Positions 15,421 to 24,000 of a stretch of 24,092 nucleotides of DNA are shown piece after piece (the first letter of the stretch is position 1; every line of letters starts with the position of its first letter). A program made the position numbers and the translations under genes. The stretch is from JADHLJ01 sp038118725 (GTDB lineage Bacteria > Pseudomonadota > Alphaproteobacteria > Thalassobaculales > Thalassobaculaceae). The DNA is taken from contig JAYOIK010000078.1 in NCBI GenBank assembly GCA_038118725.1, positions 1-24,092 on the forward strand. The letters run 5' to 3'. Under the pieces are notes generated by a model. It saw nothing but the letters and a program-made list of their open reading frames with translations, did not search any database and was not told where the DNA came from.

Positions 15421-17331
15421 GTGAGCAGCACGACCGCTCCATCCGATGCTGCGGCCGCCGGACCCATTGGGGACGAAGGGCTGAGCGGCACGCCGCGCGC
15501 GCAGCAATTCGCCGAAGGCAATAAGCTCGAGGTCGGTATTCTGTGGCGCATCACCCGCATGGGATTGGCGCATCGCTGGCGCATGGCGACGGCGGCCGGC
15601 GCAACGGTCGCGGCCGCGTTCTTTCAGTTGTTTATTCCACGCTATGTGGGCGAGGCCGTGGATAGCGCTCAAGGTCTGCTGGGGGTGGGAACCGTCTCGC
15701 CGGAGATGGCCCAGGAGGCGCTCTGGACGGCGGGCATGATGGTGCTGTTCTTCAGCATCATGCGGGGGCTATTCACGCTGATGCAGAACTATCACGGCGA
15801 GGGCATTGGTCATTGCATTGGTTATGAGTTGCGGCTGGCCTTTTACGAACAGGTCCAGCGCCTGTCCTTCAGCTTTCATGACAAGGTTCATACCGGCGAT
15901 CTGATCACCCGAGGCATGCTGGATCTCGAGGGCGTGCGGATGTTCATCAGCACCGGCCTAATCCGCACCCTGTTGCTGACGGTTCTGATCGGCGGCAGCG
16001 CCTATCTCCTGATGAGCACCAATCTGACGCTTGGCTTGCTGGCGCTGTCCTTCGTGCCCTTTGTTGGTTGGCGCTCGGCGGTGGCGCGGCTCAAACTTCG
16101 GTGGATGTGGCTGCTGATGCAGGAGCGACTGTCGGTGATTACCCGCCGGATGGAGGAAAACCTCACCGGAATCCGGGTGGTCCGAGCCTTCAGCGCGCAG
16201 AAGTTTGAGCTGGACCAGTTCGAGGTCGCCTCGCTGGAAACCTTGAAGGTGGCGCTCCGGCGGGTCACCGTGCGGGTCGCCAACACGACCGTCATGACCT
16301 TCGCGTTCTTCGCCTCGATGGTTCTTGTTCTGTGGGTCGGCGGGCTCCAGGTGCTTGACGGAGAGATCACCGTCGGCGTATTGGCCGAGGTGTTGACCTT
16401 CATGATGATCCTGCAGATGCCGGTGCGGCAGATCGGGATGATGGTGAACTCCTTCGCCCGGGCCTCGACCTGCGGCTCCCGGCTATTCGAGGTGATCGAC
16501 CGCGAGCCCCGGATCAAGGACCAGGCCGCGGCGCCGGATCTCAAACTAGATAAAGGTGTCCTGCGCTTCGAGGATGTGCGGTTCAGCTTTGGCGCCGACT
16601 CCTCGGACACGCGCGTCTTGGACGGGGTCAGCTTCTCGGTTGGGCCGGGCGAAACCCTGGGCATTGTCGGGCCGCCTGGTTCCGGCAAGTCGACCATCGC
16701 CCATTTGGTGCCGCGCTTCTACGACGTCACCGGTGGGCGGGTATCGATCGATGGCCAGGATATCCGCGAGGTTTCGCTTGAATCGCTGCGCTCCGCCGTC
16801 AGTGTGGTTCAGCAGGATGCCTTCCTGTTTACCGCCTCGATCGAGAACAACATCGCCTATGGCGATCCATGGTCCGATGGCGAGCGGATCGCGCGGGCCA
16901 ATCGCTCGGCCCAATTGCATGACTATGTCGCCAAGCTGCCGGCGGGATACGAGACCCTGGTCGGAGAGCGTGGTGTGTCTCTCTCGGGCGGCCAGCGCCA
17001 ACGCCTGTCGATCGCGCGAGGTATTCTCTCCGATCCCTCGATCCTGGTGTTCGATGATTCCACGGCCGCGGTCGACGCGGCGACCGAGCGGCGTATCCGC
17101 ATGGCCCTGCGCGAGGGGCAGGAAAAGCGCGCGACGGTGACCATCTCGCATCGCCTGGGCTCGCTCATGCACGCCAATGAGATCCTGTTCGTCGAGGCCG
17201 GGCGCGTGGTTGAACGCGGCTCACACGACGCCTTGATGGCGCTCGGCGGGCGTTATCATGACCTCTACCGCTTGCAGTCTCGTCCGGGTGACGATCATGG
17301 TGTCCAGGTCGCGACGCCGGGAGAGGCGTGA
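15421..17331 (+). CDS. ABC exporter half-transporter, degenerate-site subunit
   Basis: About 636 residues: six membrane segments (type I exporter fold, about 40-325) followed by an ATPase domain. Walker A is GPPGSGKS (417-424, K423), the signature is canonical LSGGQ (521-525), and Walker B is VFDDSTAAVD, where the catalytic Glu position is Asp (D546). This is the pattern of one half of heterodimeric exporters such as TM287/288 or BmrCD, in which one ATP site is degenerate. The start is uncertain: GTG 15421 gives VSSTTAPSDAAAAG and suits the promoter spacing, while TTG 15358 would add 21 residues; neither has a strong ribosome-binding site. Its stop codon shares a base with the start of the second half-transporter, so they are translationally coupled. 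The substrate could be a lipid, peptide or drug. Confidence 0.9.
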   Translation: MSSTTAPSDAAAAGPIGDEGLSGTPRAQQFAEGNKLEVGILWRITRMGLAHRWRMATAAGATVAAAFFQLFIPRYVGEAVDSAQGLLGVGTVSPEMAQEALWTAGMMVLFFSIMRGLFTLMQNYHGEGIGHCIGYELRLAFYEQVQRLSFSFHDKVHTGDLITRGMLDLEGVRMFISTGLIRTLLLTVLIGGSAYLLMSTNLTLGLLALSFVPFVGWRSAVARLKLRWMWLLMQERLSVITRRMEENLTGIRVVRAFSAQKFELDQFEVASLETLKVALRRVTVRVANTTVMTFAFFASMVLVLWVGGLQVLDGEITVGVLAEVLTFMMILQMPVRQIGMMVNSFARASTCGSRLFEVIDREPRIKDQAAAPDLKLDKGVLRFEDVRFSFGADSSDTRVLDGVSFSVGPGETLGIVGPPGSGKSTIAHLVPRFYDVTGGRVSIDGQDIREVSLESLRSAVSVVQQDAFLFTASIENNIAYGDPWSDGERIARANRSAQLHDYVAKLPAGYETLVGERGVSLSGGQRQRLSIARGILSDPSILVFDDSTAAVDAATERRIRMALREGQEKRATVTISHRLGSLMHANEILFVEAGRVVERGSHDALMALGGRYHDLYRLQSRPGDDHGVQVATPGEA

Positions 17332-19205
17332 TGAGCGTGGCCGAGGAAACCCAGCATCCGCCGAAAGCCGTCGTCGGCTCTCAGGTCAGCCAGGACGAGG
17401 AGATGTTCGGGCGCGCCTTCGACGGACGAGTGATCCGCCGTTTCATGGGATTTTGCCGGCCCTATCGGGTCTCGCTGTGGATCGCGATCGTTTCGGTGCT
17501 TGTCTATACAGCAACCCAGGTGGCGATCCCGCTGGTGATTCTCTACGCCATCGACAACGCGCTGGTCGAAGGCGTACGGGACCGGGATCTGCTTGAACTG
17601 GTGGTTTTGGTTTTCGCGGCGGTTGTCGTTACGAATTTCGGCGCCAATTTCCTCCAGGAGAATCTCGTCGGACGGGCCGCCGAGCGAGTCCTGATCGATC
17701 TACGTCGGGCGATGTTCACGCATCTCCAGAGGGTGTCCCTGTCCTTCATGGATCGCACGGAGGTCGGGCGCCTGATGTCGCGCCTGCAAAGCGACGTCAA
17801 CGCGCTTCAGGAGTTCCTGGAGACCTCGATCTTCGCGGTCGGCGATCTGGTGCTGCTGGTCGGGATTGTCGCGGTTCTGCTGTCCCTCGATCTTCATCTC
17901 GGTCTCCTGACCCTATCGATCGTACCGATCCTGTTCGTCATTCGGATCATCTGGCTGCCCCGAGCGCGTGAGGCCTTCATGAAGGCGCGCGAGGCCAATT
18001 CCGTCGCCAATGGCGCGCTGGCCGAGGCTATCCATGGGGTGCGCACGGTCCAGGGCATGGTCCGCGAGAAGGTGAATTTCGCGCTCTACAACGACCGCGC
18101 CCGGCAGAACATGCTGGCGCATCTGCGGGCCGCGAAATTCGCCCAAATCAATGTCCCGATCGTCGACACCCTGACCGGCGGGGCCATGGCGATCGTAATC
18201 GTCGTGGGCGGCAATCAGGTGCTCGGCGGGGCCCTGGATCTCGGCGTGATGGTGGCGTTTATCTTCTATATTCAACGGTTCTTCGATCCGATCCGTTCGC
18301 TCACCCTGCAATACAGCTTCATGCAGCGCGCCATGGTTTCCGGTCAGCGCATTCTCGAGGTGCTGGATGTTCCCATCGCCGTCGAGGACAAGCCCGGCGC
18401 CATCGACATGAAGGAATGCGAAGGCTCGATTGAGTTCAAGAACGTCACCTTCGGCTATGTGAAGGATCAGCCGGTCCTGCGGAATGTTTCCTTCAGGGTT
18501 GCCCCGGGCGAAACCGTGGCCCTGGTCGGCCCGACAGGCTCCGGCAAAACCAGCGCGACGGCCCTGGTGCATCGCTTCTACGACATCTGGGAGGGATCGG
18601 TCCGGGTCGGCGGGCATGAGGTGCGGGATGTGACCCAGGAATCCCTCGGTCATCATGTCGCCATGGTGCTGCAGGAACCGTTCCTGTTCACCGGCAGCGT
18701 CTTTGACAACATCCGCTTTCGCTGCACCGACGCCTCGCGCGAAGCGGTCATCGACGCGGCCAAGGCGGTCGGCGCCCATGACTTCATCGAAAAACTTCCC
18801 CAGGGTTATGAGACGATCCTCGAACAGCGCGGCGCCAACCTGTCTCTTGGTCAGCGTCAATTGCTGAGTTTCGCGCGCGCCATTGTCGCTGACGCCAAGA
18901 TCCTCATACTGGACGAGGCCACGGCCAGCATCGACAGTTATACCGAGATGCAGATCCAACAGGCCCTGGCAAAACTGCTGGAAGGCCGCACCGGCCTGGT
19001 GATCGCGCACCGCCTGGCGACGATCCGCGGTTGTGACCGGATCATCGTGCTTCAGGATGGCGAGAAGCGGGAGGAGGGAACACACGACGAGTTGATCGCC
19101 GCGAAGGGCATGTATGCCGGGCTCTACTCGCTGAACTACGCTTCCTTTGACGACGTATCGGATGAACTTGCCGACGAGCTGGCCGACGCGGGTTCGTCGA
19201 CCTGA
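17331..19205 (+). CDS. ABC exporter half-transporter, consensus-Walker B subunit
   Basis: A 624-residue partner of the preceding gene: six membrane segments (about 35-315) and a C-terminal ATPase domain. Walker A is GPTGSGKT (400-407, K406). Walker B is LILDEATASID with catalytic E529. Its signature motif is altered to LSLGQ (504-508). The canonical ATP site would thus combine this Walker A/B with the LSGGQ of the other subunit, and the degenerate site would combine this LSLGQ with the D546 subunit. H-loop AHRLATIRG is present. ATG 17331 follows GGAGAGG (about 17320-17326); an in-frame GTG lies one codon upstream. The acidic tail (SDELADELADAG) overlaps the 3' end of the convergent synthetase gene by 70 bp. 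Confidence 0.92.
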   Translation: MSVAEETQHPPKAVVGSQVSQDEEMFGRAFDGRVIRRFMGFCRPYRVSLWIAIVSVLVYTATQVAIPLVILYAIDNALVEGVRDRDLLELVVLVFAAVVVTNFGANFLQENLVGRAAERVLIDLRRAMFTHLQRVSLSFMDRTEVGRLMSRLQSDVNALQEFLETSIFAVGDLVLLVGIVAVLLSLDLHLGLLTLSIVPILFVIRIIWLPRAREAFMKAREANSVANGALAEAIHGVRTVQGMVREKVNFALYNDRARQNMLAHLRAAKFAQINVPIVDTLTGGAMAIVIVVGGNQVLGGALDLGVMVAFIFYIQRFFDPIRSLTLQYSFMQRAMVSGQRILEVLDVPIAVEDKPGAIDMKECEGSIEFKNVTFGYVKDQPVLRNVSFRVAPGETVALVGPTGSGKTSATALVHRFYDIWEGSVRVGGHEVRDVTQESLGHHVAMVLQEPFLFTGSVFDNIRFRCTDASREAVIDAAKAVGAHDFIEKLPQGYETILEQRGANLSLGQRQLLSFARAIVADAKILILDEATASIDSYTEMQIQQALAKLLEGRTGLVIAHRLATIRGCDRIIVLQDGEKREEGTHDELIAAKGMYAGLYSLNYASFDDVSDELADELADAGSST

Positions 19206-20836
19206 TCGACCCTCCCAAATCCCTGACTGAACTCCTGTTTCAAGCCCGGCTTATGGATCTTGCCCGTCGCGGTTCGCGGGAAGGCCTCGGCGTCGCGGAT
19301 GGAGATATGCGCCGGCACCTTGTAGGAGGCGAGCTCGGCCCGGCAATGCGCCACGAGATCGGCGACCGTGACGCGGGCCTCGGCTTCCAGTTCGACCGCC
19401 GCCACGACGATCTCGTCCTTGACCGGATCGAGAACGCCGACCACATGAGCCTGCTTGACGGCGGGGTGTTGCGCCAGGACCGCCTCGACCTCGATCGGCG
19501 CCACGTTGACGCCGCCGGTCTTGATGATTTCCTTCAGTCGGCCGCGGTAGCGAACGCGCCCGTCCTCTCCAAGCATGCCGAGGTCTCCAGTGAGGAAGTA
19601 CCCGTCGGCGTCGAAGGTGCCGGCGGTCTGTTCGGGCGCCATGAAGTAGCCCGGTGTCACGTAGCCCGCGACCGCGAGCTCGCCGACCTGGCCATTGGGG
19701 AGCGGCTCGCGGGTCTCGGGATCGACCGCGCGGATGGTCATGCCGGGCAGGGGCTCCCCCTGGCTATGCAGGCGTAGCTCCAGGGAGTCATGGGCATCGC
19801 AAACCGCGCAATTGCCGTAGGTCTCGGTCGAACCGTAGACATTGCAGAGCTCCGGCGCGCCAAGAGTTTCGATGATGAACTCGATGTCCTCCGGCAAACC
19901 GATGGTCAACCCGGTTCGCATCGAGGCAACCCGCTCGGGCGACCAGGTGGGATGCTCGCGGATCGCGCGGGCCATGTTGGCCATGCCGTAGAACACCGTG
20001 CAGCCTTCGTGCTCCATCAGATCCAAGGCCTCGCCGGCATCAAAGCTCTCATGCAGGACAAGCCGGCCACCATGGCTGATCACGGCCGGCAGGGCGTTGG
20101 CCGACCCAAACGACCAGAATAGCGGGACCGCGAACCACAGCCGGTCCTCGGGGCCGAGATGCATCCGCTCGCCGATATCGAAGCCATTGGCGATGAGATG
20201 TCCATGCGCCAGGGTCACGCCCTTGGGATCGGCGGTGGACCCGGATGTATAGAGAATGAAGCAGATATCCCCCGGCGACACGGTGGCCTGGACCTCCGCC
20301 AGATGCTCGGCGTTCACCGAGTCGCCGCGCGTCATGAAGTCGTCCCAGCCGATGACCGCGCCGTCGCTCCCGCCGTCAATGGCGATGAGCGAGCGTAATT
20401 CCGGCAGGGCGACGGCGTTCAGTGATCCTGGGACGGCATCGGCGATTTCGGGACAAAGTTCACGCAGGGAGCCGATAAACGACCGCCCCCGCACCTCGGA
20501 AACGCTGACGAGGGCGACGGCGCCGGAATGCTCCAGAATCCAGGCCAACTCTCGCGGTGTCGAGAAAGTGCTGATCGCGGTGGCGACCGCGCCGATCTTA
20601 TGGATGGCGAAGGCGGCGATCAGCCATTCAGGCCGGTTCGCCGCCAGCAATCCGACACGGTCCCCCGGCTCGATCCCGAGCGACAGCAAACCGCGCGCGA
20701 ACCGGTCGGTCTGGTCACGCCATTCGGCATAGCTTATCCGTCGGTCGCGCCAGATGATCGCCTCGGCATCACCGCGCGCGCGGGCCAGCTCGTCGAGGAG
20801 GTCGCCAAGCGTCTGGCTGGTCGGTCTGTTGGCCAT
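19136..20836 (-). CDS. AMP-forming acyl-CoA synthetase (ANL superfamily)
   Basis: A 566-residue acyl-/fatty-acid-CoA ligase that activates a carboxylic acid through an acyl-adenylate. Core motifs are YTSGSTADPKG (P-loop, from 196), YGSTET (334-339, adenine/acyl contact), YFLTGD (413-418), YRGRLKEIIKTGG (hinge, 430-442) and the catalytic lysine K526 in RTATGKIHKPG. Sequence upstream of ATG 20836 in the same frame lacks family similarity and lies inside the hydratase gene, so 20836 (MANRPTSQTLGDLLDEL) is chosen although its ribosome-binding site is weak. The C-terminal tail after about 545 is Ser-rich (ASASSSASSSDTSSKEA). It is encoded opposite the acidic tail of the ABC gene and is probably a read-on extension. 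It follows the enoyl-CoA hydratase by 16 bp, probably in one operon. The substrate acid is unknown. Confidence 0.92.
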   Translation of the reverse strand: MANRPTSQTLGDLLDELARARGDAEAIIWRDRRISYAEWRDQTDRFARGLLSLGIEPGDRVGLLAANRPEWLIAAFAIHKIGAVATAISTFSTPRELAWILEHSGAVALVSVSEVRGRSFIGSLRELCPEIADAVPGSLNAVALPELRSLIAIDGGSDGAVIGWDDFMTRGDSVNAEHLAEVQATVSPGDICFILYTSGSTADPKGVTLAHGHLIANGFDIGERMHLGPEDRLWFAVPLFWSFGSANALPAVISHGGRLVLHESFDAGEALDLMEHEGCTVFYGMANMARAIREHPTWSPERVASMRTGLTIGLPEDIEFIIETLGAPELCNVYGSTETYGNCAVCDAHDSLELRLHSQGEPLPGMTIRAVDPETREPLPNGQVGELAVAGYVTPGYFMAPEQTAGTFDADGYFLTGDLGMLGEDGRVRYRGRLKEIIKTGGVNVAPIEVEAVLAQHPAVKQAHVVGVLDPVKDEIVVAAVELEAEARVTVADLVAHCRAELASYKVPAHISIRDAEAFPRTATGKIHKPGLKQEFSQGFGRVDQVDEPASASSSASSSDTSSKEA

Positions 20837-20852
20837 GGCGAGGATGTCTCTC

Positions 20853-21605
20853 TTAGTAACGCGGCTTGCGTTTTTCAAGGAAGGCCGACACGCCCTCGGT
20901 GAAATCGGGGCCGGCGCGGACCTTGTCGCCGAGTTCCTGGTCCAGGGGCTCCCGTGCCTGGGCATGCGCGGCGATGGTGGCGCTAATCTGGGTTTTGACG
21001 GCCTGGACCGCCGAGGGGCTGTTCGCCGCGATCGACTCGGCCTTGCCAAGCGCCCAATCCATGAGAGCGTCTTGCTCGACCACCTCATTGATCAGGTTGA
21101 GTCCGGCGGCCGTCTCGGCGGTGATCAAGCGTCCGCTCAAGATAAGATCCATCGCATGAACATGGCCGATTTGCTGGATCAGCTTCACCGTCGCGCCGCC
21201 AAAAGGATAGATCGACCATTTCACCTCCGGCAGGCCAAAGCGCGCGGCGGGCGTCGAGGCGCGAATATCGGTCGAAAGCATCAATTCCACGCCGCCGCCG
21301 ACGCAATCGCCGTTGATCGCGGCGATGATCGGCTTTGTGTAGGTGTCGGTCTTCAGCAGCGCATGATTGACGATCGCCGCCATTTCCACGTCGGCGCTGA
21401 GGTCGCCGCTGATATCGGCGCCAACGTTGAAGGCTCGCGTCCCCGCGCCGGTCAGGATGAGGCAACGGGTGTCGTCGGCTTCCAACTCGTCCCAAAGCCG
21501 ACCGAGATCCGCCATCATCTCGCGAGTCATCGCATTCAAGCGCGGCTGGTTGTCGATCGTGATCACGGCTATATGCGGGCCATGTCGGTCGAGACGGATT
21601 TGCAT
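20853..21605 (-). CDS. Enoyl-CoA hydratase/isomerase (crotonase family)
   Basis: A 250-residue crotonase-fold enzyme. Both catalytic glutamates of true hydratases are present, 20 residues apart as in rat enoyl-CoA hydratase: E107 (GGGVEL) and E127 (FGLPE). The oxyanion-hole segments are NVGADIS (about 60-66) and WSIYPFGGATVKL. It probably hydrates a 2-enoyl-CoA, though other crotonase reactions are possible. The start is chosen at ATG 21605, which has AAGGA about 10 nt upstream; in-frame ATGs at 21623 and 21644 have no box and would add 6 or 13 residues. It is the first gene of a minus-strand pair with the acyl-CoA synthetase, and it is divergent from the oxidoreductase gene, with about 150 bp between starts. 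Confidence 0.92.
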   Translation of the reverse strand: MQIRLDRHGPHIAVITIDNQPRLNAMTREMMADLGRLWDELEADDTRCLILTGAGTRAFNVGADISGDLSADVEMAAIVNHALLKTDTYTKPIIAAINGDCVGGGVELMLSTDIRASTPAARFGLPEVKWSIYPFGGATVKLIQQIGHVHAMDLILSGRLITAETAAGLNLINEVVEQDALMDWALGKAESIAANSPSAVQAVKTQISATIAAHAQAREPLDQELGDKVRAGPDFTEGVSAFLEKRKPRY

Positions 21606-21686
21606 GTCGGACGCTTCCTTCATCAGAGGCCGGATATGGAGCATGTTTGACCAATTTCGGCAAGCGGATGACTAGCCTCGAACGCT

Positions 21687-21714
21687 TTGTCGTGCTGGTT
21701 AGGGGCGATAAATT
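21687..21714 (+). promoter_or_regulatory. Candidate promoter for oxidoreductase/CoA-transferase genes
   Basis: TTGTCG (21687-21692) and TAAATT (21709-21714) with a 16-bp spacer lie in the divergent gap, 40 bp before ATG 21755. Both hexamers are partial matches to the sigma-70 consensus. Weak evidence; a matching minus-strand promoter for the hydratase was not recognised. Confidence 0.3.
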
Positions 21715-21754
21715 TTCCTCGTGATGACGTGGCGTGAACAGGCGGACCAGAACC

Positions 21755-22735
21755 ATGAAAGCGATATTGTGCAACGAGCTCGGTGGCCCGGAAAACCTGG
21801 TCTTGGGAGAGATCGATCCTCCCAAACCGGAACCGGATGAAGTGCGAATCCGCGTGCGCGCCGCCGGTTTGAATTTCGCCGACACGCTGCAGATCGCCGG
21901 CAAGTATCAATCGAAGCTCTCCCCGCCTTTCGTGCCGGGGATGGAGGTCGCGGGGGAGATACTGGAGATCGGCTCGAACGTGAAGCGCCCGCTCTCGATC
22001 GGCCAGAGGGTCATGGCCTTCATGCGCGGCGGCGGCGCTTTCGCCGAGGAAGCCTGCGTGCATGGTGACTGGCTGGTGCCCGTGCCGGACGGCATGGACG
22101 ACGTTACCGCCGCCGGCTTCCCCACGGTTTACGGCACCTCGAATTTCGCCCTAAAGCATCGGGGACAGCTGAAGGCGGGCGAGACCCTGGTGGTTCTCGG
22201 GGCCGCGGGCGGTGTCGGCCTGACGGCGGTCGAACTCGGCAAACAGATGGGCGCGCGGGTGATCGCCGCGGCGGGCGGGCCGGAGAAGTGTCAGGTCACG
22301 CTTGATCATGGCGCCGACTTCGCCATCGACTATCGCACGGAGAACATCCGCGACCGGGTGCGCGAGATCACCGACGGCGTCGGCGCCGACGTGGTCTATG
22401 ACGCGGTGGGCGGGGATGCCTTCGACTCCGCGATAAGAGCGGTGAACTGGGAAGCGCGAATGCTGATCATCGGCTTCGCGGCGGGCCGCATTCAACAGGT
22501 GCCGGCCAATCTGATCCTGGTGAAGAACATCTCGGTAATCGGCGTGGTTTATGGCGCGCAAACAGAGCGTGACCCGGCCTATGGGGCCAGTTTCGTGCAG
22601 GACGCGGCGGATCTCTTTCGCCAAGGCAAGGTGAAGCCGCATATCGGCAAGGTCTTTCCCCTCGCCGAAGCCGGCGCGGCGATGCAAGGTCTGCTCTCGC
22701 GCGCCTATTCCGGCAAGATTGTTCTTAAAACCTAG
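21755..22735 (+). CDS. NADPH:quinone oxidoreductase-like MDR protein
   Basis: A 326-residue zinc-free medium-chain dehydrogenase/reductase of the quinone oxidoreductase/enoyl reductase type. The N-terminal GroES-like domain has VRAAGLNFADTLQIAGKY and PGMEVAGEI. The Rossmann domain has the nucleotide loop GAAGGVG (149-155), followed by ARVIAAAGGPEK. The zinc-binding cysteine/histidine set of alcohol dehydrogenases is missing. It probably reduces an activated double bond (enone, quinone or enoyl thioester) with NADPH. ATG 21755 is chosen because AGGCGGA lies about 9 nt upstream and MKAILCNELGGPE is a typical family start; GTG 21734 would add seven basic residues. The next gene begins 11 bp after the stop, so they form an operon. 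The setting among acyl-CoA genes suggests a role in organic acid breakdown. Confidence 0.92.
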   Translation: MKAILCNELGGPENLVLGEIDPPKPEPDEVRIRVRAAGLNFADTLQIAGKYQSKLSPPFVPGMEVAGEILEIGSNVKRPLSIGQRVMAFMRGGGAFAEEACVHGDWLVPVPDGMDDVTAAGFPTVYGTSNFALKHRGQLKAGETLVVLGAAGGVGLTAVELGKQMGARVIAAAGGPEKCQVTLDHGADFAIDYRTENIRDRVREITDGVGADVVYDAVGGDAFDSAIRAVNWEARMLIIGFAAGRIQQVPANLILVKNISVIGVVYGAQTERDPAYGASFVQDAADLFRQGKVKPHIGKVFPLAEAGAAMQGLLSRAYSGKIVLKT

Positions 22736-22746
22736 GCGTCGGCGGG

Positions 22747-24000
22747 ATGAACGGGCCGAGGCGTATCGTCGCCGGGGATCTGGATCTGCGGGAGTTCATC
22801 CGTCCCGGCGACCGGATCATTGTCGGTCAGGCGGCGGGAGAGCCGCTGACACTGACCGAGGCCCTGGTCGCGCAACGGGCGTCGATCGGGCCGGTCAGTG
22901 TGTTTCTTGGTCTCTGCCTGTCCGACACGTTTCAGGCCGAGCACGCGGATCATATCACCTTCGAAAGCTTTGGTCCGATGGGCGCCTCGCGGGCGCTTGC
23001 CAAGGCCGGCGTGCTGAATATCAGCCCGATCCACTATGGCCAGATTTCGCGCTATATCGACGATGGGGTGATCGGTTGTGACGTTGCCTTGGTGCATATC
23101 TCGCCGCCCGGCCCGGACGGCTCGCACTCCCTAGGTCTCGTGAACGACTACAACCGGTCGGCGATGGCCCGGGCCCGGGTGGTGATCGCCGAGGTGAATG
23201 ATCAGGTGCCCTGGGTCCATGCCGAGGGCAGTCCCGACCTCAACCAGATCATCGCGATTGTTGAGACCTCGCGCGCGTTGCTTGCGGCCGGCCCGGCCCG
23301 GGTCTCGCCGGTGGACGAGGCGATCGGGCGAAATGTCGCGCGCTATATCGAGGATCGCGCGACGATCCAGATCGGCATGGGCGCGATACCGGAGGCCGTG
23401 GCTCGGGTCATCGGTGATCGACGCGACCTTGGATTTCACAGCGGCATGGCCGGCGACTTTTTGGCCGATCTCATGGAGGCTGGCGTCATTACCAACGCGT
23501 ATAAGGAGGTCGATGTCGGGATGTCGGTCACCGCGAACCTGGTGGGGACCGAGAGACTGTATCGCTTCGTTGAGCGAAACCCGGCTTTCAAGCTCCGACC
23601 TTCGTGGCACACCCATGACGGCGATCTACATCGCCTTAAACGGTTCATCAGCGTGAACTCGGCGCTTGAGGTCGACCTTGGCGGCCAGATCGGCGCCGAG
23701 GAGACCAATGGACAGATCGTCAGCGCCATCGGCGGGCATACGGATCTCGTGCGCGCCGGCCACCGCGCCGAGGGCGGGTGGTCCATCGTCGCGCTTCCAA
23801 GTACCGCGCGGGGAGGGACGCTCAGCCGAATAGTCCCCAAGCTCTCCGGGCCAGTTACCACGGCTAGAAGCGATGTCGATGTCGTCGTGACCGAGCACGG
23901 CTGGGCGGAACTTCGGGGCAAGAATCTGCGGGAACGCGCCCAGGCCCTGCGCGCCATCGCCGACCCGGCCCATCGCGACACGCTCCATCGGAAACCTTAA
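22747..24000 (+). CDS. Acetyl-CoA hydrolase/CoA-transferase family protein
   Basis: A 417-residue protein of the acetyl-CoA hydrolase/4-hydroxybutyrate CoA-transferase family. Two Rossmann-like halves are recognisable from FGPMGASRALAKAGVLNISPIHYG, IQIGMGAIPEAV (208-219, CoA-site GxGAIP), GVITNAYKEVD, and SVNSALEVDLGGQIGAE (302-318), then a C-terminal VVVTEHGWAELRGK segment. Family members usually have HSEM at the position of HSGM (231-234) here. The Glu in that motif is, to my knowledge, the residue that carries CoA as a thioester in 4-hydroxybutyrate CoA-transferase. Gly 233 here therefore puts the usual mechanism in doubt. ATG 22747 lies 11 bp after the oxidoreductase stop with CGGCGGG before it. 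The last 92 bp of the window hold no gene or clear terminator. Confidence 0.88.
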   Translation: MNGPRRIVAGDLDLREFIRPGDRIIVGQAAGEPLTLTEALVAQRASIGPVSVFLGLCLSDTFQAEHADHITFESFGPMGASRALAKAGVLNISPIHYGQISRYIDDGVIGCDVALVHISPPGPDGSHSLGLVNDYNRSAMARARVVIAEVNDQVPWVHAEGSPDLNQIIAIVETSRALLAAGPARVSPVDEAIGRNVARYIEDRATIQIGMGAIPEAVARVIGDRRDLGFHSGMAGDFLADLMEAGVITNAYKEVDVGMSVTANLVGTERLYRFVERNPAFKLRPSWHTHDGDLHRLKRFISVNSALEVDLGGQIGAEETNGQIVSAIGGHTDLVRAGHRAEGGWSIVALPSTARGGTLSRIVPKLSGPVTTARSDVDVVVTEHGWAELRGKNLRERAQALRAIADPAHRDTLHRKP

